From positions 229,387 through 293,386 of the forward strand of contig KE159610.1 of NCBI GenBank assembly GCA_000403295.2: a stretch of DNA of 64,000 bases, read 5' to 3'. Shown here piece by piece: positions 28,044 through 37,526 of this stretch (the stretch's first letter is position 1; every line of letters starts with the position of its first letter). A program made the position numbers and the translations under genes. This DNA is from Lachnospiraceae bacterium M18-1. GTDB lineage: Bacteria; Bacillota; Clostridia; Lachnospirales; Lachnospiraceae. The notes below the pieces were generated by a model. That model made no database searches. It had not been told where the DNA came from and was given only the letters and a program-made list of their open reading frames with translations.

Positions 28044-28080
28044 AAAAAAAGAGACCTCCCAAACCTGGAAAGCCTCTCTC
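28044..28080 (-). terminator. Terminator after rpmF
   Basis: On the minus strand GAGA plus CTTTCC pairs with GGGAGG plus TCTC, followed at once by T7. The rest of the gene-free stretch 27732-28043 shows only AT-rich sequence. Confidence 0.8.
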
Positions 28081-28088
28081 CTCCGTTA

Positions 28089-28268
28089 TTAATCAACGGA
28101 AATGATCTCTTTTTTGTTGTATGAGCCGCATGCCTTACATACTCTGTGAGGCATCATAAGTTCTCCGCACTTGCTGCACTTTACCAGGTTCGGAGCGCTC
28201 ATCTTCCAATTAGCTCTTCTCTTGTCTCTTCTGGCTTTTGAAGATTTATTTTTTGGACAGATCGACAT
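28089..28268 (-). CDS. rpmF: 50S ribosomal protein L32
   Basis: Small basic ribosomal protein of 59 residues: MSICPKNKSSKARRDKRR at the N-terminus and a zinc-ribbon with CSKCGE and CKACGSY (four Cys). It starts at ATG 28266-28268 with GGAGG upstream. The stop of the upstream YceD gene is 3 bases before it, the universal yceD-rpmF order, so they are cotranscribed and end at the T7 terminator. Confidence 0.97.
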   Translation of the reverse strand: MSICPKNKSSKARRDKRRANWKMSAPNLVKCSKCGELMMPHRVCKACGSYNKKEIISVD

Positions 28269-28271
28269 CGG

Positions 28272-28799
28272 TTACACCTCCTTAAAATTCTTAAACAATT
28301 CACGGACAACGGACATCCTCGGATCTAATCCCGTATCCTCGCAGTCACAGCTCCCTTGATTCAGGTTCTGGCCGCATACATTGCAGATTCCCTTACAGTC
28401 ATCCCTGCAGAGTATCTTCTCGGGCCAGCACATTAAAATCTCCTGAAAGAGCATCTTGTCCACGTCAAGATGATATCCGTTGATAAAGTCAGATTCGTCG
28501 AATCCTTCTCTCAGTTCAGCATCCGAACACCCCAAATCCACATATCTTGTAAAATAAAGCGGAAATTCATACTCCACTTCTTCCAGACAGCGGTCACATG
28601 GAATCCGAAGCGTAACCTTCCCATCCGCCTGAATCTGCAGCTCCCTGTCCTTCCTGTGCACAACAGTCACATGTACCGGATCCTTACGGACCACCGGATA
28701 TGCCCCGGACTTCAGCTGAATAGACTCCAGCTCTGGCAAAACCATCTCGTCTATGGGCCTATGCTGTTCTGATAATACACCTGACAGGTTCATCATCAT
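28272..28799 (-). CDS. yceD: YceD/DUF177 family protein
   Basis: Cytoplasmic protein of 175 residues always found before rpmF; linked to 23S rRNA or ribosome accumulation. It has the middle CDRCLEE segment and a C-terminal CWPEKILCRDDCKGICNVCG with GSCDCED, a cysteine-rich metal-binding region typical of Gram-positive members. ATG-ATG-ATG at the start makes the exact first codon uncertain by one or two. The gene lies immediately upstream of rpmF. Confidence 0.93.
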   Translation of the reverse strand: MMMNLSGVLSEQHRPIDEMVLPELESIQLKSGAYPVVRKDPVHVTVVHRKDRELQIQADGKVTLRIPCDRCLEEVEYEFPLYFTRYVDLGCSDAELREGFDESDFINGYHLDVDKMLFQEILMCWPEKILCRDDCKGICNVCGQNLNQGSCDCEDTGLDPRMSVVRELFKNFKEV

Positions 28800-28900
28800 T
28801 GCTGTTTACTCCTATTCATACCTAAATTATTATATCATGAGAAATCCGTTTGTCAACCAAAAAATCAGGTTTTTGGAAAAAATGGAAAAAAGTTGTTACT

Positions 28901-29134
28901 TTATTGGCCGGATGCTAAAGGAGCAAGCCCTTCCAAATGTTCAAAAGAAATTTCCGCAAAATGAGATTTCAAAATTGCCACTGGCATTACTATATAGAGC
29001 AATATTCTCCCAATATCAGCACTTCCCTGTACACTGATCAGGTTCTTTTTGTATAGAAAAAAGCCCATGCCCAGATACACAAGCATCACCATGTTCTGCT
29101 TTAACAACAAAAGAATAATGTCCATTAGGCTCAT
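28901..29134 (-). pseudogene. AEC-family transporter, N-terminal fragment
   Basis: Encodes 77 residues that look like the first two or three membrane segments of an auxin-efflux-carrier-type permease (MVMLVYLGMGFFLYKKNL, then IGRILLYIVMPVAIL). Family members are about 300 residues. After residue 73 the frame ends within a few codons (LAPLASGQ stop) and no continuation follows, so the rest of the gene is deleted. Non-functional. Confidence 0.7.
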
Positions 29135-29167
29135 CCTGCTTTCCTTGCATATTTATTCATAAACTTT

Positions 29168-29215
29168 AAAGCTGCCGCACTACAGATGATTTTTCATCTA
29201 TTTTACAGCAGCTTT
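29168..29215. terminator. Hairpin after the sugar ABC operon
   Basis: AAAGCTGC (29168-29175) pairs with GCAGCTTT (29208-29215); an inner GATGA-tttt-TCATC stem lies in the loop. It is 13 bases beyond the permease stop on the minus strand. There is no strong T-run, so it is a probable terminator only. Confidence 0.55.
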
Positions 29216-29228
29216 ATGTATATTTGTT

Positions 29229-30065
29229 CTATCCTTTTACCGCGCCGTTCGTCATACCGGCCATCATAAACTTACTTAAAAACATATAGATTACTAGTGT
29301 CGGAACTATTGCGATAGAAACAGCGGCCAACAACGGGCCCCAGTTCACCTGTCCATACGAACCGTTAAACATGACAAGTGCGGTCTGGATGGTCTTTTTA
29401 GATGTATCAGACATCATCGTCTGTGCAAAGATCAAATCATTCCAGGACATCATAAACTGTAATGTCTCAACCGTAATAATGGAATTCAACATAAGCGGCA
29501 ATGCCACTTTGAGAAGCACCTGATAAATATTGCATCCATCAATTACGGCTGCCTCTAGCATTTCATTAGGAAATGAAGAAAAAAATCCGGTAAACAACAT
29601 GACCATCAACGGAAGCTGATATGCGACGTAAATCATCGTGAGACCTATCAGACTGTTGGTCAGATTCATACTGTTATAAATGGTAAATAGCGGTATCAAC
29701 GCAATCATAACCGGAACCATCATACCAAACATGATCAGCGACTGAACTGCCTTCCTAAATTTCCAGATCATTTTTGATACCGCGAACGAAAAGGGAAGCG
29801 CAGTCAGCAGTACAATAACCATAGAAAGCGCAGTCGCGACCACACTATTCAAAAATGACTGTCCAATGTTTCCTGTTTTCCAAGCGTCAACATAGTTTTC
29901 GAACATCAATCTGTTTGGAAGCGAAAAGATGGAATTCAGCTTAAACTCTTCCGTACTCTTAAACGAATTTATAATCAGCCAGATGATTGGATAAACACAA
30001 ATCACAATAAAAATGCCAAGAAAAATGTAACCGAAAATATGGCTTACTTTTATTTCTTTTTTCAT
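29229..30065 (-). CDS. Carbohydrate ABC importer permease (MalG-type)
   Basis: Inner-membrane permease of 278 residues with six helices. The conserved EAA loop is EAAVIDGCNIYQVLLKVALPLM near residue 185, with the Gly that contacts the ATPase. It pairs with the upstream MalF-type permease, 13 bases away, and the binding protein. No dedicated ATPase is nearby, so it probably uses a shared MsmK-type ATPase, common for such importers. ATG 30063-30065 has GGGAGG 6 bases upstream. The binding-protein gene of this operon is interrupted, so uptake through this system may be lost. Confidence 0.92.
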   Translation of the reverse strand: MKKEIKVSHIFGYIFLGIFIVICVYPIIWLIINSFKSTEEFKLNSIFSLPNRLMFENYVDAWKTGNIGQSFLNSVVATALSMVIVLLTALPFSFAVSKMIWKFRKAVQSLIMFGMMVPVMIALIPLFTIYNSMNLTNSLIGLTMIYVAYQLPLMVMLFTGFFSSFPNEMLEAAVIDGCNIYQVLLKVALPLMLNSIITVETLQFMMSWNDLIFAQTMMSDTSKKTIQTALVMFNGSYGQVNWGPLLAAVSIAIVPTLVIYMFLSKFMMAGMTNGAVKG

Positions 30066-30078
30066 CCGTTCCCTCCCA

Positions 30079-30966
30079 CTATATGGTATTGTCTTTCGAT
30101 AACAGCTTATTGACAACAAATGTAGATAGTGCGCATTCAATCAGAATTAATATAGCGATAACACTCCCATATCCAAAATTTCCACTTGTAAATGCCGTAC
30201 TGTACATATACATGGACGGCATCAACGTTGCTGTCCCCGGACCGCCGTTCGTCAACGCTACTACCGCGTCATATGTTTTAAATCCGGCAGTAAGTATCAT
30301 TACAAGGCTCATACGAAGCACGTTTTTCAAAAGCGGCATCTGTACATAAAAGACGGTCTGCAGGGTATTTGCTCCATCAATGGCGCATGCTTCCAGTATA
30401 TCTTCCGAAATATCAATGATTCCGGAATAAAACAAAAGAACATACATCCCAAAACTCTTCCAGATGGCTACCACTATAAGCGCCCCCATAGCCGTCTCCA
30501 TTTCACCGGTCCATGCATGCATAAGTTGATCAAGCCCCATCATTTTTAGAATACTATTCAGTACACCAAGCTGCGGGGTAATCGCATAAATCTTACTCCA
30601 AATCTGCGCAGCCGCAACGCTAGGCAGCACAACCGGGATAAAAAGCAATGTACGGACCATGTTCTGATGCGTTTTCACTACACGGCTGATAACGATTGCC
30701 ACAATAAATCCTAAGATGATCTGTCCTGCCGTACTAATCAGTACAAACCAAAAATTATTTAAAAAGCTTATAATAACACGTGAGTCAGAAAAAATTTTCA
30801 CATAATTTGTTAACCCGGCAAATTGGAAATTCACTCCCGGCATACCAGTAAAAAAACTATATACAAGTGACCAGATAATGGGTACAAATACGAGTACAAT
30901 GAACAATAACAATGTTGGCAGTGTAAAAACAGCGATTGCCTTTTTATTGCTCAGCATTTTCTGCAT
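30079..30966 (-). CDS. Carbohydrate ABC importer permease (MalF/UgpA-type)
   Basis: Membrane permease of 295 residues with six helices. The N-terminus is KKAIAVFTLPTLLLFIVLVF, the periplasm-side region carries TGMPGVNFQFAGLTNY, and the EAA loop is EACAIDGANTLQTVFYVQMPLL near residue 205. The segment ALTNGGPGTAT is typical of sugar permeases. GGAGG lies 8 bases before ATG 30964-30966. It is the second gene after the broken binding protein. Confidence 0.93.
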   Translation of the reverse strand: MQKMLSNKKAIAVFTLPTLLLFIVLVFVPIIWSLVYSFFTGMPGVNFQFAGLTNYVKIFSDSRVIISFLNNFWFVLISTAGQIILGFIVAIVISRVVKTHQNMVRTLLFIPVVLPSVAAAQIWSKIYAITPQLGVLNSILKMMGLDQLMHAWTGEMETAMGALIVVAIWKSFGMYVLLFYSGIIDISEDILEACAIDGANTLQTVFYVQMPLLKNVLRMSLVMILTAGFKTYDAVVALTNGGPGTATLMPSMYMYSTAFTSGNFGYGSVIAILILIECALSTFVVNKLLSKDNTI

Positions 30967-31015
30967 AATAAGCACCTCCATAGCATATTATGATTTATAT
31001 CTCATTTCTCAGGTT

Positions 31016-31469
31016 TTACTCTGCAGCATTCATCGCCTCATCAATCGCCACGCCTGCATCCTTCGGTTCTACTGAACCGAGTACCAGCATTTGTCCTTGT
31101 TCATAAATCACTTCTGCTACGGACATATCTACATAATACTCCGGCCAGACTGCCAGGTCGCCGCCTTTATCCATTGCGTCCAAAATCATCTGTGTGGTCG
31201 CGGCTATGTCATGTTCCTTATTAAGTGTGTATGCGGTGATCATACCTGCGCTTTCCATTGCTTCATCACCATAGTTTGAAAATACATATTTAAACCAGTC
31301 CGCGACCGTATCATCCCATGTAGATTCATTGAAACACCAACTCAGGCCTGTGGAAACCACATAGTTATTCCCTGTTCCTTTTCCGCCTTCAACAGCCGGG
31401 AATGCAAAGAATCCAACTTCGTCCCCTAACCCGGATAAACCGGAAAAGTTTTTTTGCATTTCCTCCAAA
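31016..31469 (-). pseudogene. Sugar-binding lipoprotein, C-terminal piece (interrupted)
   Basis: Encodes the C-terminal 150 residues of an extracellular solute-binding protein, starting (in the original reading) within NTLEEMQKNFSGLSG and ending DEAMNAAE. It continues the reading frame of the N-terminal piece at 33071-33990 after removal of the insertion element at 31470-33070. An ATG inside this piece (MQKN) has GGAGG upstream by chance, but the fragment lacks the signal peptide and the N-terminal lobe. It is the same gene as the 5' half. Confidence 0.85.
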
Positions 31470-33070
31470 TTTCAAGTACAATAAAGAAAAATATTGGAGG
31501 ATGTGTTCATGTTACTTACGGATAAATATGCTGACAAAATGAATGGTATCATCACTTGCTATGACCGTATGATCATCCAGGGCTATATCCCCGGATGGAG
31601 TTATGCGGAAGGTATGACCAGCTATTTAAAAGCCAACAACATCCGTATTTTTGATTTTTCGACTTTCTCCCAGCCCCTTACGGAACAGGTTCGTGTAAAT
31701 GCCCAGCGCATTGCAGATGAAAACGGCATCCAGATTGAGTTCATCCGGAAACTCCGGGCGTTCCGAAAAGATGACCGCATCCAGGAGATCATTCAGAAAA
31801 CCGGTAAGTCTGAGGGGCTGATTCATATCTTTTCTGCCATGGAACAATGCAATACTTATAAGCCATGGCATGATAAAACAACCGGAAAAACATTCCTTAA
31901 GTTTGACCAAAGCAAATGTCTCCATTATTATTTTTATTTTATAGATAAAGAACTCGGCTTGTGTTATCTCCGGGTTCCCACCTGGGCTCCCTTCCGACTG
32001 CAGTTCTACATGAACGGTCATAATCTTCTGGCCCATAAGCTGCAAAAGAAAGGGATCACTTACCGTATGCATGATAACGCCTTCCTTGAAATCTCAGATG
32101 TCGAAACTGCCCAGAAACTATCTGACAGAATCAACCCGGAAGGTCTCCATAAAATCCTGGATGTATTTGCAAAACGCTACTGTCCCATTGCGGAATCGCT
32201 CGGTCTCGGCTACACTTGGACAGTCCAACAGATTGAGTGTGCAACCGATATCATGTTCAAACAGGCCTGTGACCTGGAGCCCCTTTATGATGAGATCATC
32301 CGGACGGCAATCTTTACGGTAAAGCCGGATAACATCGCTGCATTCCTGGGACAGCGCATTACCTATAACTGTAAGAAAGAAGTCGGTACAAACTATAACC
32401 AGCGTATTCTCGGTACGAGAATCAAACACCATATGGGTGATGTATCAATTAAAATGTATGATAAATTTGGCTGTGTCTTACGGATAGAAAGTACTTGCAA
32501 TGACATCGGGACTTTTCGTGTAAAACGGAAAGTGGAACACAGGGACGGCAGTTCCACAGAACAAAAAGCGCCTTTGAAAAAAAGTATTTATAGCCTGTAT
32601 CAGTTATTCACAATCATGAAAGCCGCCAACTACCGGTATCTGGAATTCGTATCATCCTTTGATGACCACAGCGGCGGAAAGAAGAATCTTACAAAAGCAA
32701 CAGAGGCTGTTAAGGAGAAAGGCCGTTCCTACCGTGGGCTGAACTTCTTTTCCCCAAAAGATCTGTTGGTACTGGAAGTGATCAGCCGGGGCGAATACAT
32801 GACTTTTGGAATGCAGGGAAAGGATATCCGCCGCCATCTGGAGGATATCAGTCCGTCTGCCATGTCGAGAATTTTTAAGCGGCTCCGTCTCCATGGGATT
32901 ATTGAACGGGTTCAAGGAACTTATAAGTATTTTACAACAGCTTACGGCAAAGAGGTCATTGCGGCAGGATTAACCGTTAGAAACCTTGTGCTTATACCAG
33001 CATTGGCATAAGTGTTTTTCTTATGCAGAAATTTTGCCATTTTGCGTCAAAAAATATTTATAAGTGGCCT
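31470..33070. mobile_element. 1.6-kb insertion element in the binding-protein gene
   Basis: Cutting out 31470-33070 and joining the flanks restores a continuous binding-protein frame (NTL|EEMQK). The flanks both carry AAA (31467-31469 and 33071-33073), consistent with a 3-bp target duplication. The element carries one gene on the plus strand, opposite to the target gene. I find no clear terminal inverted repeats; a 7-bp hairpin (33006-33026) lies just after the gene, about 45 bases from the right end. The boundary may be off by one or two bases. Confidence 0.8.
31509..33011 (+). CDS. Insertion-element protein with C-terminal winged helix
   Basis: Protein of 500 residues, the only gene of the element and therefore its probable transposase. 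Such proteins occur in many bacteria and are often labelled MarR-family regulators because the C-terminus (about residues 400-490: GMQGKDIRRHL, SPSAMSRIFKRLRLHGII, TYKYFTTAYGKE) is a winged helix. The N-terminus starts LTDKYADKMNGIITCYDRM; the core has HYYFYFIDKELGLCYLRVPT and KMYDKFGCVLRIEST, with acidic residues that could form a catalytic site. ATG 31509 has GGAGG 8 bases upstream. I cannot name the IS family. Confidence 0.75.
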   Translation: MLLTDKYADKMNGIITCYDRMIIQGYIPGWSYAEGMTSYLKANNIRIFDFSTFSQPLTEQVRVNAQRIADENGIQIEFIRKLRAFRKDDRIQEIIQKTGKSEGLIHIFSAMEQCNTYKPWHDKTTGKTFLKFDQSKCLHYYFYFIDKELGLCYLRVPTWAPFRLQFYMNGHNLLAHKLQKKGITYRMHDNAFLEISDVETAQKLSDRINPEGLHKILDVFAKRYCPIAESLGLGYTWTVQQIECATDIMFKQACDLEPLYDEIIRTAIFTVKPDNIAAFLGQRITYNCKKEVGTNYNQRILGTRIKHHMGDVSIKMYDKFGCVLRIESTCNDIGTFRVKRKVEHRDGSSTEQKAPLKKSIYSLYQLFTIMKAANYRYLEFVSSFDDHSGGKKNLTKATEAVKEKGRSYRGLNFFSPKDLLVLEVISRGEYMTFGMQGKDIRRHLEDISPSAMSRIFKRLRLHGIIERVQGTYKYFTTAYGKEVIAAGLTVRNLVLIPALA

Positions 33071-33990
33071 AAAGTATTGGCATCACTGTTCAGATTGCTG
33101 GTAAACCAGGAACCATTATACAGCATAGCAGCCTGTCCGCTTAAGAACATAGAATTCGCGGTATCAGTATCGAGAGTTGTCGCTCCAAGCCCAAGATATC
33201 CTGCTTCTCCTATATCTTTAAGCCACTGATATCCCTGGAGGAACTCATCTTCTGACCAGGAAATCTCTCCATGGCTTGCTTTTACCAATGCATCTACACC
33301 GCCAACCTGTGTTGTATAGGCTCCCATCAACCTGGTAAGGGGCCATTTTTCCGCTCCCGCGGACACAAGTGGCTGCACTCCATTATCAGAAAGCTTCTTA
33401 CAGATATCCATAAATTCATCCATGTTGTCAGGCTCTTCAAGTTTGTTTTCTTCAAAGACTGCTTTATTATAGAAGAAGCCTTCAATATTATTCTGAGTTG
33501 GCATAATATACAAGCCATCCGTTCCTTGACGGGTTACGATAGAATCAATGGTTTCTTGGGACATTACATCCTTCATGTCCAGTTCTTCTAACTTTTCGCC
33601 TACATTTACCGTCAGCCCCTGTTCCGCAAAGCTACGGATCGTTGCTGACTGTGACTGGAGAAATACATCCGGCAGGTCATTGGATGCAGCCAATACGGAC
33701 AATTTTTCATTCAGGCCATCCTGAGATACTACTTCAAACTCTACGGATACATTTGGATGCTCCTCATGATATTCATCAGAAAGGTTCTTCATAAATAAGG
33801 TTCCTTCCTCATCCTCATTCCAGATCGTGATCACTTTGATAACACGTGCGTCTCCCTCATCAGATGATACGGATCCAGATTCGGTTTCTGTTTCAGAACC
33901 TGAGCCGGACGATGGTGCAGATGAGCATGCTGTGGTGACTGCTGTTACAGTGAGCATCGTGGTTAATAACATTGCGATTTTTCTTTTCAT
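33071..33990 (-). pseudogene. Sugar-binding lipoprotein, N-terminal piece (interrupted)
   Basis: The first 306 or so codons of an extracellular solute-binding protein. It has a lipoprotein signal peptide (KRKIAMLLTTMLTVTAVTTAC, Cys at residue 22), then a Ser/Glu-rich linker and the binding-protein fold (KVITIWNEDEEGTLFMKNL, VFLQSQSATIRSF, GLYIMPTQNNIEGFFYNK). Beyond 33071 the frame enters the insertion element and stops after four codons (33058). The truncated product could be secreted but lacks about a third of the fold. It is the first gene of the importer operon; permeases follow downstream. Confidence 0.88.
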
Positions 33991-34125
33991 TGGTACTACC
34001 TCCCTATAAATTTGGTTATGTTTCTAGTAACTATATTGTATCTCTACATAACCAACTTTAAAAGTCGGGCGAACTTCCATTCATATGGGGCTTTTTCTCT
34101 GTCAATAGCAGTCTCCTACAAAAAA

Positions 34126-35688
34126 TCATATTTCGTCAATGGGGGATTTCTTATAATTTTCAGGGGTCATTCCTGTATATTTTTTAAACTGCTGAACAAA
34201 ATGTTTGTAATCATAGTATCCAACCTTCATGCATACATCCTTTAGTTTTTCTCCTTCTTTCAGAAACTGCATGGCCTTCTTTATCCTCACCCGGGTCAGA
34301 TAATTGCTATAGGTAACTCCCTCCTCACGATGAAAGGAAATACTCAGATAATTCGCGCTGATACCTGCACGCTCGGCCAATGTATTCAAAGTGATCCCCT
34401 CTGAATAATGAGTATTGATATACTGCTTTACCATTGCGACCGGATTCCGTTCCTTCTGACGATTTTCAGATGTATAGCGGATAAGCCGCTCTGCTTTATT
34501 CTCCGTCCATTTCAAAATATCATCCGCACTTTTGATTTTTGTAATCTCTGTACTAGGGATACCAATGATATCCTGAGACACCCGGTAACCATCTTCGACT
34601 GAAATACGCTGCAGAATATAAATCAATTCCAGGCATTCCTGCCGTATCCTCTCAGGCTGAAGACCAATCTTGCCCAGCCTTTCCAGATACTGATGGATCA
34701 GTTCCCCACATTTTTCAAAGGAATCCATTCGCATATTGAATTCAATAGAGGACTGTATCTCATATAACTCCGCAGGAATGTCCCTTGAATATTCCACTTC
34801 ACCACAACGTATAATACGATCTTTTTCCAGATATATCGCATAAGTTGCCGCTTTTTTTGCTTCCAAAAACGCAATTCTCAAATCATAGATATTCTGATGA
34901 ATATTGCCAATTCCCGCATAGCATTCCAACTGCTCTGCTTCCACAAAGTTTTGATAGGACAATGACACGGCCTGATAGAAATCGAATGGATAACACTCCT
35001 GATTAAAATAGCAGAAAATAAAGAATCCATCTACGGTAAATGAATAGATGTCAATCGTATGCTCCTTTACTACATCAAAAGTGAATGTTTCAAACAGGGC
35101 ACGATAGATTTCTGTAGTTTCACCCACCATATCTTTGGTACTGACACATACCACGGTAAATTCTAGGGAGAACTGCAGTTCCTCGGCCGTATTCAACAAC
35201 TCCTTGATATTCTCCGCCTCCATCTGTGAAGGCTGCGTACAAAGCTGCTGCAACGCCTGTTTTATTAAAATCCTTTTTGTGCGTTTGGTCTTTTGAATCA
35301 TACGATGATAATTCTTTCGATAATCAAGAAGTTCTTCCGCACGCTGCAGTACTTCCATAAGTTTTGACACAGTCACAGGTTTTTCCAGATAATCAATCAC
35401 CCCCATACCAATCGCTTTCTGTACATATCGAAATTCATTGTACCCGCTAAATACGATAAATACTGTATCTGGCAGCTCCCTGTAGATGCTTTCAATCATC
35501 TCAAGACCGTTCATCTCCGGCATCTCAATATCTGTCATCACAATATCCGGCCTCTGCTGCCGAATCAGTTCAAGTCCATTTTTCCCGTCCATAGCGGTTC
35601 CAACTACATGAATCTTTGGATTTTTTCTCAAGACCATGAGCATCCCCTCCAAGGCAATTTTTTTGTCTTCAACCAATACCATTTTCAT
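34126..35688 (-). CDS. AraC-type response regulator (YesN-like)
   Basis: Response regulator of 520 residues. The receiver domain is N-terminal (VLVEDKKIALEGML, phospho-acceptor Asp in IVMTDIEMPEMNG near residue 55). A 250-residue middle region follows (coiled and helical), and the C-terminus has two AraC helix-turn-helix motifs (INTHYSEGITLNTLAERAGI and CMKVGYYDYKHFVQQFKKYTGMTP). It should activate the nearby sugar importer when phosphorylated by the adjacent kinase. The ATG at 35686-35688 has GGAGG 8 bases upstream and lies 20 bases inside the kinase gene, implying translational coupling. Confidence 0.93.
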   Translation of the reverse strand: MKMVLVEDKKIALEGMLMVLRKNPKIHVVGTAMDGKNGLELIRQQRPDIVMTDIEMPEMNGLEMIESIYRELPDTVFIVFSGYNEFRYVQKAIGMGVIDYLEKPVTVSKLMEVLQRAEELLDYRKNYHRMIQKTKRTKRILIKQALQQLCTQPSQMEAENIKELLNTAEELQFSLEFTVVCVSTKDMVGETTEIYRALFETFTFDVVKEHTIDIYSFTVDGFFIFCYFNQECYPFDFYQAVSLSYQNFVEAEQLECYAGIGNIHQNIYDLRIAFLEAKKAATYAIYLEKDRIIRCGEVEYSRDIPAELYEIQSSIEFNMRMDSFEKCGELIHQYLERLGKIGLQPERIRQECLELIYILQRISVEDGYRVSQDIIGIPSTEITKIKSADDILKWTENKAERLIRYTSENRQKERNPVAMVKQYINTHYSEGITLNTLAERAGISANYLSISFHREEGVTYSNYLTRVRIKKAMQFLKEGEKLKDVCMKVGYYDYKHFVQQFKKYTGMTPENYKKSPIDEI

Positions 35689-37420
35689 GAGACATCCCTC
35701 CACTCATTTTGTCCACAGGTATATAAATCTTGACAGTTGTTCCCTGTCCGGGCAAACTTTCCAGAGTAAGCCTTGCTTTTTCCCCATAGTATAATTCTAA
35801 TCTCTCTTTTACATTTCGTATCGCATACCCCTTTTCCATGGCATGGCAGTTGTCTGTTCCTACACCGTTGTCAGATATAACAAACTGAACCAGACTATCC
35901 GAAAACATTCCTTTAATCCCAATCATTCCTGTTCCGGATTTTGGAGCCAGACCATGGATAATAGCATTTTCCACAAAAGGCTGGAGCAAAAGCTTTGGAA
36001 TATAAAAATTCCTAATACTCTCATCTACCTGCATCCTGATTGAAAAACGGCCATCATAAAGCATGTCCTGAATCGTCAGGTAATCCTCGATAAATGTGAT
36101 TTCCTCTTGTACTGTTATAATGTCTTTTCCCTTACTTAAGCTAATTCTGAATATCTCTGACAGTGCTCTTGCCATCTCTGCAATATCTTCTGTCTCATGA
36201 ATAATCGCCATCCAATACAGAGAATCCAGTGTGTTATACAGAAAATGAGGATTCATTTGACTTTGCAGCAGTTGGAGTTCCGCTTCTTTATTTTTCAGTT
36301 CCGTCTGTGTAACCTTTTCTTTCAGAAGCAGTTTTTCCTGTACCATCTGCTGAAAAACCCGCCCGATAGATCCAATCTCGCTGTCATCATATGAGACAGG
36401 TATATTACGCTCCCCTTCCCCGACACGGATAATATTTTCTTTCAGTTGATACAGAGGTCTTGTAATATGCTTTGCACTAATAGATGTTGCTATGATCATG
36501 ATCGATAGGGAGAGAAACAGAAAAGCAACGATAATATTTGCGATTGCATTTGCTGATCCGACAATCTTGGATGATGAAATCACATGCACTAATGTCCACT
36601 GTGAAGTCGAATTTTTAAACATAGATTTTTCAAAATGGGAATACTCATGAAAAAACAGTTGTTCAAGCGAATTTTCATACTCCGTATCACTGTATCCCTG
36701 CACATAGATAATATTTTCCTGTGAATCTGTCAGAGCATAGATTCCCTCATCATCCATATTAGCTGAAAAAATACTGCCCAACTTTTCAGAATTAATATTT
36801 AGGATGAGGAGCCCTATAGGGTTTAAGGTTACCGTGTGCCTGAGTATTTTTACACAGGAAAACTGTCCTGCTTCATGAAATAAAACATTTTCGCCGATAA
36901 ACAGCTCTTTTCCATTCATCCTGACAACCGCCTTATACCACTCCGCATTACAAAAACTATCATAATCTACCGCCTCAATAATTTGCTGAGTATTTTTAGT
37001 CGGATCATAATATGCGGCTGCGCCATTCAGGTCAAACACATATATAGACTGTATCCCTGTAAAACCACTCACATAGCTTTGGATTGATTTTTTTACCCGG
37101 TTGAATACAAACGGATCCAAAAATCTTCCGCCACTCGTAGTCCTATGTGGTTGTGACAGAGCCTGCTGGATAGAGTCTTCTGTCAAAATCGTACGGATTT
37201 CTCCCCGGTAATAATCAAATTTTTCTTCAAGAAGGGAGTCCGAAGCCTTTAAAAGCTGTTCATAAGCCAGCAGCCTTTCCTGCTTAAGAATCCGGCATGT
37301 AAACAGATAGATGCTGCTTCCCATAAATAATACAGTCAGTAAAATTATTAAAAACTGTACAGTAATCATTTGTTGACGGATTGTCCTGTAACGTAGGAAA
37401 TCTTTTATCTTTTTCATCAT
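35669..37420 (-). CDS. Sensor histidine kinase (YesM-like)
   Basis: Two-transmembrane sensor kinase of about 583 residues. Helix 1 (MITVQFLIILLTVLFMGSS), an extracellular sensor domain of about 250 residues (Cache-like), helix 2 (AIANIIVAFLFLSLSIMI), a HAMP linker, then the His_kinase region QMNPHFLYNTLDSLYWMAI with the phospho-His, and HATPase PFVENAIIHGLAPKSG and SDNGVGTDN. This is the YesM/LytS group that partners AraC-type regulators. The stop overlaps the response-regulator gene. The start is uncertain: ATG-ATG at 37415-37420 or an upstream ATG at 37447; no good Shine-Dalgarno decides. Confidence 0.92.
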   Translation of the reverse strand: MMKKIKDFLRYRTIRQQMITVQFLIILLTVLFMGSSIYLFTCRILKQERLLAYEQLLKASDSLLEEKFDYYRGEIRTILTEDSIQQALSQPHRTTSGGRFLDPFVFNRVKKSIQSYVSGFTGIQSIYVFDLNGAAAYYDPTKNTQQIIEAVDYDSFCNAEWYKAVVRMNGKELFIGENVLFHEAGQFSCVKILRHTVTLNPIGLLILNINSEKLGSIFSANMDDEGIYALTDSQENIIYVQGYSDTEYENSLEQLFFHEYSHFEKSMFKNSTSQWTLVHVISSSKIVGSANAIANIIVAFLFLSLSIMIIATSISAKHITRPLYQLKENIIRVGEGERNIPVSYDDSEIGSIGRVFQQMVQEKLLLKEKVTQTELKNKEAELQLLQSQMNPHFLYNTLDSLYWMAIIHETEDIAEMARALSEIFRISLSKGKDIITVQEEITFIEDYLTIQDMLYDGRFSIRMQVDESIRNFYIPKLLLQPFVENAIIHGLAPKSGTGMIGIKGMFSDSLVQFVISDNGVGTDNCHAMEKGYAIRNVKERLELYYGEKARLTLESLPGQGTTVKIYIPVDKMSGGMSHENGIG

Positions 37421-37526
37421 GGCGTTTTTCCATAAATAATAGTTCATTTACAATATGTACAGATAATTATAGAGTGGGTTACAATTCTAATTCATTAAAT
37501 AAGGATGCCTTTTGGCTTTGCCATCT

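Noticed and set aside
31509..33011. MarR-type transcriptional regulator of the sugar operon
   Set aside because: The winged helix is only the last fifth of the protein, and the gene lies on an element that precisely interrupts another gene with a 3-base flank repeat.
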